DNA from: Phenylobacterium sp.
GTDB lineage: Bacteria; Pseudomonadota; Alphaproteobacteria; Caulobacterales; Caulobacteraceae
Direction: 5' to 3'
Length of the DNA: 64,000 nucleotides
Assembly: GCA_020402745.1 (NCBI GenBank)
Contig: JADBYZ010000001.1
Coordinates: forward strand, 248,001 to 312,000
The stretch's first letter is position 1, and the number at the start of each line of letters is the position of its first letter. The notes below the pieces were generated by a model. The model saw only the letters and a program-made list of their open reading frames with translations. It ran no database searches and had not been told where the DNA came from. Positions 8,756 through 17,045 of the stretch are shown here, in pieces. The translations under genes and the position numbers were made by a program.

Positions 8756-9719
8756 CTTCTTCCAGCCCCAGCATGAGGTTCAGGTTCTGCACGCAGGCCC
8801 CCGAGGCGCCCTTGCCCAGATTGTCGAGAATCGCCAGCAGCCGGGCCTGGCCCCCGTCCGGTGATCCGAAGACGAAGAGCTTCAGGAGGTTGGTCCCGTT
8901 CACCGACTCCGGGTCGAGCTCCCGGACGTAACCGGCGGCGCCCGCCCGGGTCTTCTGCAGCTCGGCGCAGGCCTCAGCCCCGGCCACCTGGACGAAGCGC
9001 TCGCCGGCATAGGCGACCTCAAGGGCCTGGCGTAGGGCCTCGGGCGAGGGGCGGCCCGGCAGGGCGTGAAGCGCCAGCGGGACCTCCACCAGCATGCCCT
9101 GGGCGAACCGGCCGACGGACGGGGCGAAGACCGGCGCATGGTCCACGCCGCCGTGGATCTGCATTTCCGGCAGGTGCTTGTGGGCCAGAGACACACCATA
9201 GCTGCGGAAGGCATCGGCCGTACCCTCAGGCGGGGCGCCCTCAAACTCGGAAATCAGTCCCTTGCCACCGCCCGAATACCCGGAAATGGCGTTGACGGTG
9301 ATCGGGAAGTCCGACGGCAAGAGCCCGGCGCGCACCAGGGGCCGGACCAGCCCGATGAAGCCCGTCGGATAGCATCCCGGGTTGCTCACGCGCCGCGACC
9401 CACGGATCGCCGCCCTCTGGCCCGACGACATCTCGGCGAAGCCATAGGTCCAGCCGGGGGCGGTGCGGAAGGCGGTCGAAGCGTCGATGACCTTGACCCG
9501 ATCCGAGGCGATCATGGACACCGCCTCGCGGGACGCGTCATCTGGCAGGCACAGCACCACCAGGTCCGCCGCATTCAGCAGCTCGCGACGCGCCTCCGGG
9601 TCCTTGCGACGCGCCGGATCGATGGACAGCAGGGACAGGTCGTTGCGGCGCTCGAGCCGCTCACGGATCTGCAGGCCGGTCGTTCCGGCCTCGCCGTCGA
9701 TGAAAACCTTTGACGCCAT
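8742..9719 (-). CDS. argC: N-acetyl-gamma-glutamyl-phosphate reductase
   Basis: NADPH-dependent reduction of N-acetylglutamyl phosphate to the semialdehyde in arginine synthesis. The 325-residue protein is the shorter type 2 form, with the N-terminal [17 protein letters not shown] dinucleotide-binding segment and the active-site cysteine Cys116 in SNPGCYPTG. It lies downstream of rplM-rpsI, and a terminator hairpin separates it from rpsI, so argC probably has its own promoter in the short gap. It heads the argC-msrB-lipoprotein group. Confidence 0.96.
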   Translation of the reverse strand: MASKVFIDGEAGTTGLQIRERLERRNDLSLLSIDPARRKDPEARRELLNAADLVVLCLPDDASREAVSMIASDRVKVIDASTAFRTAPGWTYGFAEMSSGQRAAIRGSRRVSNPGCYPTGFIGLVRPLVRAGLLPSDFPITVNAISGYSGGGKGLISEFEGAPPEGTADAFRSYGVSLAHKHLPEMQIHGGVDHAPVFAPSVGRFAQGMLVEVPLALHALPGRPSPEALRQALEVAYAGERFVQVAGAEACAELQKTRAGAAGYVRELDPESVNGTNLLKLFVFGSPDGGQARLLAILDNLGKGASGACVQNLNLMLGLEEDAGL

Positions 9720-9742
9720 GGCGACATGTCCCCGATCAGGAG

Positions 9743-9779
9743 AAACGAAAAGGGGCGCCCCGGTTGCCCGAAGCGCCCC
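9743..9779 (-). terminator. Rho-independent terminator after rpsI
   Basis: Read on the minus strand, GGGGCGC and GCGCCCC (9773-9779 and 9752-9758) form a 7-bp GC stem with a 14-base loop. A T-rich tract (TTTTCGTTT) follows directly at 9751-9743. It lies 24 bases past the rpsI stop and would separate the ribosomal-protein operon from argC. Confidence 0.75.
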
Positions 9780-9802
9780 AGGATCCTCGCAAGAGCCGGC
9801 TC

Positions 9803-10288
9803 CTAACGCTTCGAGAACTGGAAGCTGCGGCGGGCCTTGGCCTTGCCGTACTTCTTGCGCTCGACCACGCGGCTGTCGCGGGTCAGGAAGCCGTGCGGCT
9901 TCAGGACCGAACGCAGCTCGGGCTCGAAATAGGTCAGGGCCTTGGAGATGCCATGGCGGATCGCGCCGGCCTGACCGGAGAGGCCGGAGCCCGCAACCGA
10001 GACCAACACGTCGAACTGGCCGGAGCGGTTCGTGACTTCGAGAGGCTGGGCGATCATCATGCGCAGAACCGGGCGGGCGAAGTACACGCCCTGGTCGCGG
10101 CCATTGATGGTGATCTGGCCCTTGCCGGGCTTGATCCAGACGCGGGCGACCGCGTTCTTGCGCTTGCCGGTCGCGTAGGCGCGGCCCTGGGCGTCGAGCT
10201 TGCGCTCATGGACCACCGCCTGGGGGGCGGCCTGGGTGGAGAGGCTTTGCAGGGCGTCAAAGCCTGTGGGAGCGGGAGCGTCGGTCAT
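9803..10288 (-). CDS. rpsI: 30S ribosomal protein S9 (uS9)
   Basis: Component of the small ribosomal subunit head, with its C-terminal tail reaching the P-site tRNA. The 161-residue form has the alphaproteobacterial N-terminal extension (first ~35 residues). The conserved core follows ([33 protein letters not shown]) and ends in the usual basic tail RRSFQFSKR. It starts four bases after the rplM stop, the standard rplM-rpsI order. Confidence 0.99.
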   Translation of the reverse strand: MTDAPAPTGFDALQSLSTQAAPQAVVHERKLDAQGRAYATGKRKNAVARVWIKPGKGQITINGRDQGVYFARPVLRMMIAQPLEVTNRSGQFDVLVSVAGSGLSGQAGAIRHGISKALTYFEPELRSVLKPHGFLTRDSRVVERKKYGKAKARRSFQFSKR

Positions 10289-10292
10289 CGGC

Positions 10293-10766
10293 TTACTTGG
10301 TCCGCACGTTCTTGGCGTTCATGTCGCCGAAGACCACGGTCTCCGGGTTTTGGGCGGCGTGGGGATGATCCGCACTGGCGTAGATGCGCAGGTGCGTCAT
10401 CTGCTTGCGGGCCAGCGGGCTCTCCTTGGGCAGCATGCGCTCCACGGCCTTCTCGAGGACGCGCTCGGGGAAGCGGCCGCCGAGGATCTTGTCCGCGGTG
10501 CGCTCCTTGATCCCGCCGGGATGCCCAGTGTGCCAGTAGTAGGTCTTCTGCTGGAGCTTGCGCCCCGTCAGACGTACCTTGTCGGCATTGACCACGACGA
10601 CGAAGTCACCGCAATCGACGTGCGGGGTGTAATCGGGGCGATGCTTGCCGCGGAGACGGTTGGCGATGAAGGATGCGAGGCGGCCGACCACGGCGTTCTC
10701 GGCATCGATCACGATCCACTTCTTCTCGACGTCGGCGGGCTTCAGCGAAGCCGTCGTCTTCAGCAT
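10293..10766 (-). CDS. rplM: 50S ribosomal protein L13 (uL13)
   Basis: Early-assembling large-subunit protein, 157 residues. Recognisable segments are [39 protein letters not shown] and [17 protein letters not shown]. First gene of the rplM-rpsI operon; a candidate promoter lies about 55-80 bases upstream of its ATG. Confidence 0.99.
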   Translation of the reverse strand: MLKTTASLKPADVEKKWIVIDAENAVVGRLASFIANRLRGKHRPDYTPHVDCGDFVVVVNADKVRLTGRKLQQKTYYWHTGHPGGIKERTADKILGGRFPERVLEKAVERMLPKESPLARKQMTHLRIYASADHPHAAQNPETVVFGDMNAKNVRTK

Positions 10767-10820
10767 GGGAACGGGTCCATTCGGTTGAACACGGGCCGGA
10801 GCCCGGAGGTGAGGCGCGCG

Positions 10821-10848
10821 GATACGACAGACCTCACCGGGCTGTCAA
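10821..10848 (-). promoter_or_regulatory. Candidate housekeeping promoter of rplM-rpsI
   Basis: On the minus strand TTGACAG (10848-10842) is followed 13 bases later by GTCGTATC (10828-10821). This fits the Caulobacter housekeeping pattern (TTGAC-type -35, 10-14 base spacer, GCTANAWC-type -10) at the -35 and at five of eight -10 positions. The predicted 5' leader would be about 50 bases. Inferred from pattern and position only. Confidence 0.5.
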
Positions 10849-10903
10849 CCGCAACTCGCGCCGAAACCGCTAAGCTACGGAAACTTCGAAAGAAATAACC
10901 TAC

Positions 10904-10917
10904 GGTATTATAATACC
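10904..10917. repeat. 14-bp perfect AT-rich palindrome upstream of rplM promoter
   Basis: GGTATTATAATACC is a perfect inverted repeat in otherwise high-GC DNA. It lies five bases past the ctaA stop and about 55 bases upstream of the candidate rplM -35. It contains TATAAT in both directions. It could be an operator, an upstream promoter element or a second promoter's -10. No matching -35 was confirmed. Confidence 0.6.
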
Positions 10918-10921
10918 AAGA

Positions 10922-11953
10922 TCAGGCGCGCCGGGCGATCCAGAGGAAGCCTGTCGCCAGGCCCAGCAGGCCAGCTGCGGCGCCCTGATGGGCCAGACCG
11001 AGGGACAGGGGTGTCGCCGAGATCAGCGTCCAGACACCCAGCGCCGCCTGGCTGAAGATACCGACGCCCAGGGCGAGGCCCATGCCGCGCAGGCCAGGCG
11101 ACCCCCGCCGGGTCCTCAGGCAAACGGCGATCAGGATCGCGGCGCAGGCGCAGAGGATGTAGGCGCCAATGCGATGATTGAACTGAACGGCGGGGATGGA
11201 ATGGGCGATCGTCGACCACAGCCCCGAGGACGCGTAGCCCTCCGGGAACCAGCGCCCGTCCATGAGGGGCCAATCCGTCAGCACGTAGCCGGCGTCGTTG
11301 CCGGCCACCAGGGCGCCCAGCAGGATCTGGACATAGACCATCACCGCCAGGGCAAGGGCGGCCTTCGGCCAGGGGCCTCGCGCCGGGCGCCTCGAGGGCC
11401 CGTTCCAGGCCTCGAGCCCGGTCCACAGAAGCGCCGCGAGAAGGAAGAAGGCCATGCCCAGGTGGGTCATCAGCCGTTCCGGCGCCACCGTGATGCGCTC
11501 GCTCAGGCCGCTGGCCACCATCCACCAACCGATGGCGCCCTGAAGCCCGCCGAGGGCGAACAGCGCCCAGCAGCGCCCGATAAGCCTCTGGGGTATCTGT
11601 CTGCGGAACAGGAATAAGGCGAAGGGGACGGCGAACGCCAGACCGACCAGGCGTCCCAGGAAGCGATGACCCCATTCCCACCAGTAGATGAACTTGAAGG
11701 CCTCGAGGGACATGCCCCGGTTGACCTGCTGGTACTGCGGGATCGACTTGTAGAGCTCGAATTCCTTTGCCCATTGGGCGTCCGAGAGGGGCGGAAGGGT
11801 TCCGGTGACGGGACGCCATTCTGTGATCGAAAGCCCCGATCCCGTCAGGCGGGTCGCACCCCCGACGATCACCATGAACAAAACGAGGGCGGCCACGGCG
11901 AAAAGCCAGACGGCGACGGCCCTGGAGCGGTCAGGAGCGGGCAAGGCACTCAT
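10922..11953 (-). CDS. ctaA: Heme A synthase (COX15/CtaA type 2)
   Basis: Inner-membrane enzyme that oxidises the C8 methyl of heme O to give heme A for cytochrome aa3 oxidases. The 343-residue protein has about eight hydrophobic helices and the family's histidine-bearing segments: GGATRLTGSGLSITEWRPV near the N-terminus, WWEWGHRFLGR, RLMTHLGMAF, QFNHRIGAY and LAHQGAAAGLLG, which carry the heme ligands. It has the type 2 (COX15-like) length and lacks the cysteine pairs of Bacillus CtaA. No other cytochrome oxidase assembly gene is adjacent. Confidence 0.95.
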   Translation of the reverse strand: MSALPAPDRSRAVAVWLFAVAALVLFMVIVGGATRLTGSGLSITEWRPVTGTLPPLSDAQWAKEFELYKSIPQYQQVNRGMSLEAFKFIYWWEWGHRFLGRLVGLAFAVPFALFLFRRQIPQRLIGRCWALFALGGLQGAIGWWMVASGLSERITVAPERLMTHLGMAFFLLAALLWTGLEAWNGPSRRPARGPWPKAALALAVMVYVQILLGALVAGNDAGYVLTDWPLMDGRWFPEGYASSGLWSTIAHSIPAVQFNHRIGAYILCACAAILIAVCLRTRRGSPGLRGMGLALGVGIFSQAALGVWTLISATPLSLGLAHQGAAAGLLGLATGFLWIARRA

Positions 11954-12030
11954 GAGCCCCTGCTAGCGGGAAGCTGGGCTTTCGTCCATCTTTCGATGAC
12001 GCGCCGCCCCCATCCGTCTATAGGCCTGGC

Positions 12031-12228
12031 ATGCACCCGCGCCTGCGCAGTTTCATCGGGTCCGTTGCGATCCTGGTCTTCCTGGTCGGTTACGTCTGGG
12101 CCGCGACGGCCATAGCCGACCGGCTTCCGGATGACCCCGTGATCAAGCTTGTCTACTTCGCTGTGGCGGGCCTGGCCTGGGGCCTGCCCCTCCTGCCCCT
12201 GATGACCTGGATGAACCGGGGCAGGTAG
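12031..12228 (+). CDS. Small membrane protein, DUF2842 family
   Basis: A 65-residue protein with two hydrophobic helices: [19 protein letters not shown] and [21 protein letters not shown]. Size, the two-helix layout and the [15 protein letters not shown] ending match the DUF2842 family found across alphaproteobacteria; its function is unknown. It diverges from ctaA (77 bases between starts) and is followed closely by the tRNA-Pro gene on the other strand. Confidence 0.85.
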   Translation: MHPRLRSFIGSVAILVFLVGYVWAATAIADRLPDDPVIKLVYFAVAGLAWGLPLLPLMTWMNRGR

Positions 12229-12233
12229 GCCGA

Positions 12234-12310
<77 letters not shown>

Positions 12311-12366
12311 ACATCGGCGAGCGGTTCTTCTAGCGGCTTGCGCCTGACGGGCAAGCGATTTCGACT

Positions 12367-12786
12367 TCAGCGGGAAAGCAGGGCGTCGAGCCTAAGCTTG
12401 ATCGCCAGAAGCTCGTCACGGGTGGCTGTCAGTCGCCGCCGCCCTTCAATTTCAGGCGCAGGCAGCTGAACCCTGCCCGCCGGCGCCGACCCGGCCGCCC
12501 CTTGCTCGGGAGTGGCGGCCGCAGCCAGCGCGGCGAGCGCCCGAGCACCCTCCGACCGACTGAGCCGCTGGACATCCCTGATTGAGCGACCTTGATCGTG
12601 AAGCAGAATCCTCAATGTCCGAAGCAGCGCGACGTCCTGGGGACGATAGAACCTCCGGCCGCCCGCTCGCTTCATGGGCCGGATCACGGAAAAGCGGGTT
12701 TCCCAGAAGCGCAGGACGTGGGGCGCCACTCCCACCTCTTCGGCGGCCTCCGAAATCGTCCGAAAGGCTTCAGGACCCTTGGCCAC
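12367..12786 (-). CDS. MerR-family transcriptional regulator
   Basis: A 139-residue protein with an N-terminal winged helix-turn-helix of the MerR type: [26 protein letters not shown], then [25 protein letters not shown]. The C-terminal half is Ala-rich and ends in a likely dimerising helix ([17 protein letters not shown]). No cysteines or ligand pocket are visible, so the effector is unknown. It follows ihfA by three bases. The order plsX-fabH-ihfA-merR is common in alphaproteobacteria, where this regulator is uncharacterised. Confidence 0.93.
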   Translation of the reverse strand: MAKGPEAFRTISEAAEEVGVAPHVLRFWETRFSVIRPMKRAGGRRFYRPQDVALLRTLRILLHDQGRSIRDVQRLSRSEGARALAALAAAATPEQGAAGSAPAGRVQLPAPEIEGRRRLTATRDELLAIKLRLDALLSR

Positions 12787-12789
12787 GGC

Positions 12790-13092
12790 CTACTTGGAGA
12801 GGGCGCTGTCGATGCGCGCCTTCATCACCTGACTGGCGCGGAAGCCGATCACCCGACGCGGTTCAATGGCCGCGGGCTCGCCGGTCTTGGGGTTCCGCCC
12901 CATCCGGGCCCGCTTTGACCGGACCTGGAAAACGCCAAATCCTGACAATTTAACCTGCTCTCCCCGCTCAAGGGCCTGGGCGGTAAGCTCTAGGGTTCGT
13001 TCGACAAGCTCGGCGCAGTCCTGACGCGTCAGCCCCACCTCCTCATGGACCGTCTCGGCGAGATCCGCGCGGGTGACTGTTGATCCATTCAT
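12790..13092 (-). CDS. ihfA: Integration host factor subunit alpha
   Basis: Nucleoid protein that bends DNA as an IHF-alpha/IHF-beta heterodimer and acts at sigma-54 promoters, flagellar and replication sites. The 100-residue sequence has the HU/IHF fold with VTRADLAETVHEEVGLT, ELTAQALERGEQVKLSGFGVF and the DNA-contacting GRNPKTGEPAAIEPRRVIGFRAS arm. The partner ihfB is not in this window. The 111-base gap upstream to fabH is the likely promoter region. Confidence 0.97.
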   Translation of the reverse strand: MNGSTVTRADLAETVHEEVGLTRQDCAELVERTLELTAQALERGEQVKLSGFGVFQVRSKRARMGRNPKTGEPAAIEPRRVIGFRASQVMKARIDSALSK

Positions 13093-13203
13093 GAATCCGG
13101 TTCCTAGTGGAGGCGTGTCTGGCGCAATGAAACACTTCGGGTTGAAGCAGATAAGCCTTGAAAGTCAGCTCCATCAAGGCCGATCTTGACCATGGATTTC
13201 CAG

Positions 13204-14175
13204 TCAAAGCCTCAGCGTGCAGGCGCCCCAGGTCAAGCCTCCGCCCATGGCCTCGAGGAGCAAGAGGTCTCCTCTGTGAATTCGGCCATCGTTGATGCCT
13301 TGAGCCAAGGCGAGGGGAATTGACGCTGCGGAAGTGTTGGCGTGCTCGGCGACCGTCGAGATCACCTTCGATTCGTCGAGACCTAGCCGGTTAGCGACAC
13401 CAATCAGAATTCTCTGATTAGCCTGGTGCGGAATGAACCAGTCCACGTCGCTGACCTTGACGCCGGCGTCGAGCGCCGCCGCCGTCACCGCTTCAGAGAT
13501 GTTGATCACCGCGTGCTTGAAAACCTGGTTGCCCTGCATCCGAAGGTGACCGACCTGGCCGTTTGTCGACACTCCGCCGTCCACATAGAGCAGGTCCTGC
13601 TTTGTCCCGTCAGCCCTCAGCGCGAATCCGAGCAGACCGCGGTCGCCCGCATCCCCCCTGCCCTCTCCCGGCTCAACCACGACAGCGCCCGCCCCGTCGC
13701 CGAACAGCACGCAAGTCGCCCGGTCGCTCCAGTCCATCAACCGGGTCATGATCTCCGCGCCAATCACCAGGGCGCATTTCGAGCGCCCACGGGCGACAAA
13801 GCCGTCGGCCGTGGAAAGCGCGTAGACGAAACCGGAGCAGACCGCTTGAATATCGAAGGCGATACCGACGGGGCAGCCGAGTTTGCGCTGTACTATCGTC
13901 GCCACAGCAGGAAAGGTAAGGTCCGGGGTCGTGGTGGCCACAATGATGAGGTCCACATCAGCGGGGGCCCGGCCCGCCGCCTCAAGAGCCGTCTTCGCAG
14001 CCTCGACAGCAAGGTCGGAGACAGCCTGATCCGGCGACGCCCTGTGCCTCTGCCGAATGCCCGTTCGCTCGCGAATCCACTCATCGTTGGTGTCGACAAA
14101 ACCCGCCAAATCCGCGTTGGTCAGGATCTCATCGGGCAGATATCCGCCGACACCAGTCACGACGCTGCGGATCAC
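13204..14175 (-). CDS. fabH: 3-oxoacyl-ACP synthase III
   Basis: Condenses acetyl-CoA with malonyl-ACP to start fatty acid synthesis. The 323-residue thiolase-fold protein shows the catalytic triad Cys113 (AVCSGFVYAL), His250 (IPHQANQRI) and Asn280 (EHANTSAASIP). The start codon is GTG at 14175, overlapping the plsX stop (GTGA). Lipid genes plsX-fabH together with ihfA form a conserved cluster. Confidence 0.98.
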   Translation of the reverse strand: MIRSVVTGVGGYLPDEILTNADLAGFVDTNDEWIRERTGIRQRHRASPDQAVSDLAVEAAKTALEAAGRAPADVDLIIVATTTPDLTFPAVATIVQRKLGCPVGIAFDIQAVCSGFVYALSTADGFVARGRSKCALVIGAEIMTRLMDWSDRATCVLFGDGAGAVVVEPGEGRGDAGDRGLLGFALRADGTKQDLLYVDGGVSTNGQVGHLRMQGNQVFKHAVINISEAVTAAALDAGVKVSDVDWFIPHQANQRILIGVANRLGLDESKVISTVAEHANTSAASIPLALAQGINDGRIHRGDLLLLEAMGGGLTWGACTLRL

Positions 14176-15269
14176 GCCCGGTCCCCTTCCGGTGGCTCGC
14201 TGAGCTTTGACATGTTGCGCTGGATCTGGCTCGTAAAGTCGCTCGCGGCGAGGTCCACGGCCAGTCCCACGGAGCGGCCGAAGTCTTGGGCGTCAGCGGC
14301 CCCATGACACTTAATGACGAGGCCATTAAGGCCCAGGAGCGGCGCCGCCGGCGTCGGTGTGATCCTGGCCTTGAAGCGCTTCAGGGCTGGCCGGGCGAGA
14401 AGCGCCGCGATCTTGGCCGGCAGACTGGATGTCAGGGCCGCCCTAAGCTCCTCGGTAATGTAACGTGCTGCGCCCTCGCCGGTCTTCAGGGCCACATTGC
14501 CGGTGAAACCGTCCGTAACGACGACATCGACCAGGTTCGTGGACAGGTCATCCCCTTCCACAAAGCCGTGATACGCGATGTCCAGCCGCCCGCTGCGAAG
14601 CAGGGCGTGGGCCTGCTGGACAGCATCGTGGCCCTTCATGTCCTCAGACCCGATGTTCAGTATGCCCACACGCGGCCGCTCCACCCCGTAGGCCACCCGA
14701 TGGTAGGCCTCCCCCAGAATAGCAAACTCAACCAGCCGCTCGGCGTCGCAATCGACGTTCGCGCCAGCGTCGAGAAAGGTGGTCACCCCTTTCAGTCCAG
14801 GCCAGGGGACAACAAGGGGCGGGCGATCCATAGGAACACTCATCCGAAGGACGAGCCGAGCGATGGCCATCAGACTGCCTGTGCTGCCACAGGACACCGC
14901 CGCCGCCGCCTCGCCGGATTTCACCGATTCCAGGCTGTTCCACATAGACGAGCCCCTGCCGCGTCGAACAGCGACGGCAGGTTTCTCGTCGGAGGCGATC
15001 GTCAGGTCTGTATGCCGGACCTCACTCCGTTCAGCGAGCCCGGGGAACCGGACCAGCTCAGGGCCGATCTGCGCCTCATCGCCATGCAGAACAAACCGCA
15101 CGCCCGCCGGAAGATGCTTGAGAGCAAGGGCGAGACCCGGCACCGTGACCGAAACTCCAAGATCGCCGCCCATAGCGTCGATCGAAATGACACTGGAAAC
15201 CGCCAAAAGACTCAGCCTCGCCCCTCGCCGCGCGAGGGCGCAGGATACAGGCCGCCGACCGGCATGCAA
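14172..15269 (-). CDS. plsX: Phosphate acyltransferase PlsX
   Basis: Converts acyl-ACP to acyl phosphate, the first step of the PlsX/PlsY phospholipid route. The family hallmark SIDAMGGDLG appears near residues 29-38 from the ATG at 15269; ERPRVGILNIGSEDMKG and VVTDGFTGNVALKTGEGAA follow. PlsX normally begins a few residues before DAMGGD. The ATG at 15269 therefore adds about 25 unusual residues, and a TTG at 15206 with a GAGG upstream is an alternative start. The far end is coupled to fabH. Confidence 0.95.
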   Translation of the reverse strand: MHAGRRPVSCALARRGARLSLLAVSSVISIDAMGGDLGVSVTVPGLALALKHLPAGVRFVLHGDEAQIGPELVRFPGLAERSEVRHTDLTIASDEKPAVAVRRGRGSSMWNSLESVKSGEAAAAVSCGSTGSLMAIARLVLRMSVPMDRPPLVVPWPGLKGVTTFLDAGANVDCDAERLVEFAILGEAYHRVAYGVERPRVGILNIGSEDMKGHDAVQQAHALLRSGRLDIAYHGFVEGDDLSTNLVDVVVTDGFTGNVALKTGEGAARYITEELRAALTSSLPAKIAALLARPALKRFKARITPTPAAPLLGLNGLVIKCHGAADAQDFGRSVGLAVDLAASDFTSQIQRNMSKLSEPPEGDRA

Positions 15270-15288
15270 ATGAGACGCGCGGGCGTGT

Positions 15289-15819
15289 TCATTCCGGTGG
15301 CGTTTTCAGGGCGCTCAAGGCTGCGAAAGGAGAGATCACTTCGGCCTCAGCCGCCCACTCAAAGACGGCGTCAGGACGCCGGGGAAAGGGATCGATCGCC
15401 AGTGCGAGATGCTCGCTGAGCAAGGCGCTCAGGTCGATCAGATCTCCCTCCAGCGCCTCTGGCGGATCTGGAGTGTCGAGGGAGACCTCGATCTCTCCGG
15501 CTTCAACTTCCGCAGGAAGATGAGGACTTCCCATTGGCGCAAAGCGGACGTCTATGTCTCCGACGACCGATTGGGTGAAGACCTCCAGGCTCACCCCGCA
15601 AACCTGTGCCACCTCGCCTCTGAAGTGACCCTGGATTTGGCACCCGTCCATCCACGGTCGGATCTCAAAATCCGCCTCAAGGACTGGAAGGGCCTCCAGA
15701 CCCAGTTGCGCAGAGAGGGCTTCCCTGGCGTCCGCCCCCAGCTCCAGGCGCCGCCGTATCGGTCCTGCAGCGAGGTCGCCGAGGCGGAGCCATTCCCCCC
15801 CGGTCATGGCTGGGCCCAA
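15289..15819 (-). CDS. YceD/DUF177 family protein
   Basis: A 176-residue member of the family that in other bacteria precedes rpmF or plsX and has been linked to 23S rRNA and large-subunit maturation. Visible signatures are CQIQGHFRGEVAQVCGVSLEVF, with the two cysteines typical of the family, and the late FEWAAEAEVISPFAALSAL segment. Its usual partner rpmF is absent here. It overlaps the upstream chaperone gene by 16 bases and precedes plsX, which fits the family's usual neighbourhood. Confidence 0.88.
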   Translation of the reverse strand: MGPAMTGGEWLRLGDLAAGPIRRRLELGADAREALSAQLGLEALPVLEADFEIRPWMDGCQIQGHFRGEVAQVCGVSLEVFTQSVVGDIDVRFAPMGSPHLPAEVEAGEIEVSLDTPDPPEALEGDLIDLSALLSEHLALAIDPFPRRPDAVFEWAAEAEVISPFAALSALKTPPE

Positions 15820-16325
15820 GTCACAGCCCCCTCAAGCATATCGCGCAGCTCGAGAGAGGCCAGGTGAGCCCGCTGCGTCTGAACGTACGCGGCCATGCCC
15901 GCGACCGGCGGATCAGCGACGCCTTCATAGACCGTCCGGGCCAGGAGGGTCTCAAGGGAATCGGCGCCCTCCTCACCGTTGAAGGCCGCCTCGTAGTTTC
16001 GCAGCCGACCATACAGCGCCTCACCGATCCGGCGCATCTTCCGTCCGACAGAGAGGTCGCCGACTCCCATTTCGCGAAGGGTGTCGTCCAACGCACGGAC
16101 GTAGGCGTCAAAGAGCCCCTGCGAGACCTCGGCGGCCTCGTCCCCCTGCCGGACCAGGCGATCAAGGATGAAAATCACATGCAGGCTGTAATGCTCAAAA
16201 CGCCCCTCAATCGTATCCGGCGTCGCCAGCTCAGCGTAGAGCGAGGGGGTTCGGGCCTGCTGCACACAGGCGGCGTAGAGCCTTCGACCGTTCTCGGTTG
16301 CAGGTCGCTTGCGGAAGAGTCGCAT
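15804..16325 (-). CDS. Ubiquinol-cytochrome c chaperone family protein
   Basis: Relative of mitochondrial CBP3/UQCC1, which helps assemble cytochrome b into the bc1 complex. The start at 16325 (MRLFRKRP) has GAGG six bases upstream; a longer frame to 16367 has no such signal. The 173-residue product is helical and has the family's YAACVQQARTPSLYAELATPDTIEGRFEHYSLHVI and RKMRRIGEALYGRLRNYEAAF segments. Next to YceD in many alphaproteobacteria. It diverges from bamE with 99 bases between. Confidence 0.88.
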   Translation of the reverse strand: MRLFRKRPATENGRRLYAACVQQARTPSLYAELATPDTIEGRFEHYSLHVIFILDRLVRQGDEAAEVSQGLFDAYVRALDDTLREMGVGDLSVGRKMRRIGEALYGRLRNYEAAFNGEEGADSLETLLARTVYEGVADPPVAGMAAYVQTQRAHLASLELRDMLEGAVTWAQP

Positions 16326-16424
16326 CTTGGCCTCGATTTCGCCGCGACACGCGGCTAATGGCGGCATTGCAGTAAGGGGCGGCGAGCGTTAGGTCAAAGC
16401 CCGGACACAGGAAACCGAAACCCG

Positions 16425-16910
16425 ATGCTGAAACGCGCCGCCTTCGCCGTCATTCTCGCGGGAGCCGCCCTGACGAGCGCCTGTGCGCCGATCGCCTCCT
16501 TTTCCGGTTTTCAGGCCATTGAAGCGAATCCAAGGGATGTGAAACCCGGGGAGGACAGCAAGGCGACGGTCCGCGGTCGCCTCGGTTCGCCCTCCGCAGT
16601 CTCGGCCTTCGATCCCGACGTGTGGATCTACATGAACCAGGTCAAGGAGACCGTCGCCTTCATGCGTCCGGTCGTGACGCGCCGGGATATCACCGTTATC
16701 GCCTTTGATAAGGAAACCGAGGCGGTGAAGACCGTCGACAACCTCACCCTGGCGGACGGCAAGGTCATCGCCTTCAACGGCCGCGAGACTCCGACCCGCG
16801 GCCGTGAGCTCACGGTCATGGAGCAGCTGATCGGCTCGATCGGCGCGGGCGGCCTCCTGCCGCGCGACGAAGAGGGCGTTCCGGGCTCTCGCCCTGGCGA
16901 CCGTCGCTGA
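16425..16910 (+). CDS. bamE: Outer membrane assembly lipoprotein BamE (SmpA/OmlA)
   Basis: Accessory lipoprotein of the BAM complex that folds outer-membrane beta-barrels. The 161-residue protein has a signal peptide with lipobox LTSAC (Cys20) and the BamE fold segments DVKPGEDSKATVRGRLGSPSAVSAFDPDVWIYMNQ and DITVIAFDKE. A Gly/Pro/Arg-rich tail after about residue 135 is an extension seen in alphaproteobacterial forms. A strong hairpin follows 56 bases after the stop. Confidence 0.93.
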   Translation: MLKRAAFAVILAGAALTSACAPIASFSGFQAIEANPRDVKPGEDSKATVRGRLGSPSAVSAFDPDVWIYMNQVKETVAFMRPVVTRRDITVIAFDKETEAVKTVDNLTLADGKVIAFNGRETPTRGRELTVMEQLIGSIGAGGLLPRDEEGVPGSRPGDRR

Positions 16911-16960
16911 GGGAGAGCAAGGTCCATCCCGAGCCGGCGGCGCCAGGACGCTTCCGAGAA

Positions 16961-17002
16961 TGAAAAACGCCCCGGGATCTCTCCCGGGGCGTCGTCTTTT
17001 TT
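16961..17002. terminator. Bidirectional terminator between bamE and hppA
   Basis: ACGCCCCGGGA (16967-16977) and TCCCGGGGCGT (16982-16992) form a perfect 11-bp stem with a TCTC loop. T residues at 16997-17002 serve the plus strand (bamE), and an A tract at 16963-16967 gives a T tract for the minus strand (hppA). It sits between the two convergent genes. Confidence 0.9.
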
Positions 17003-17045
17003 GGGGAAGGCCGCCAGCGGACCTTGAGGGCCGCTGGACCTGTCC

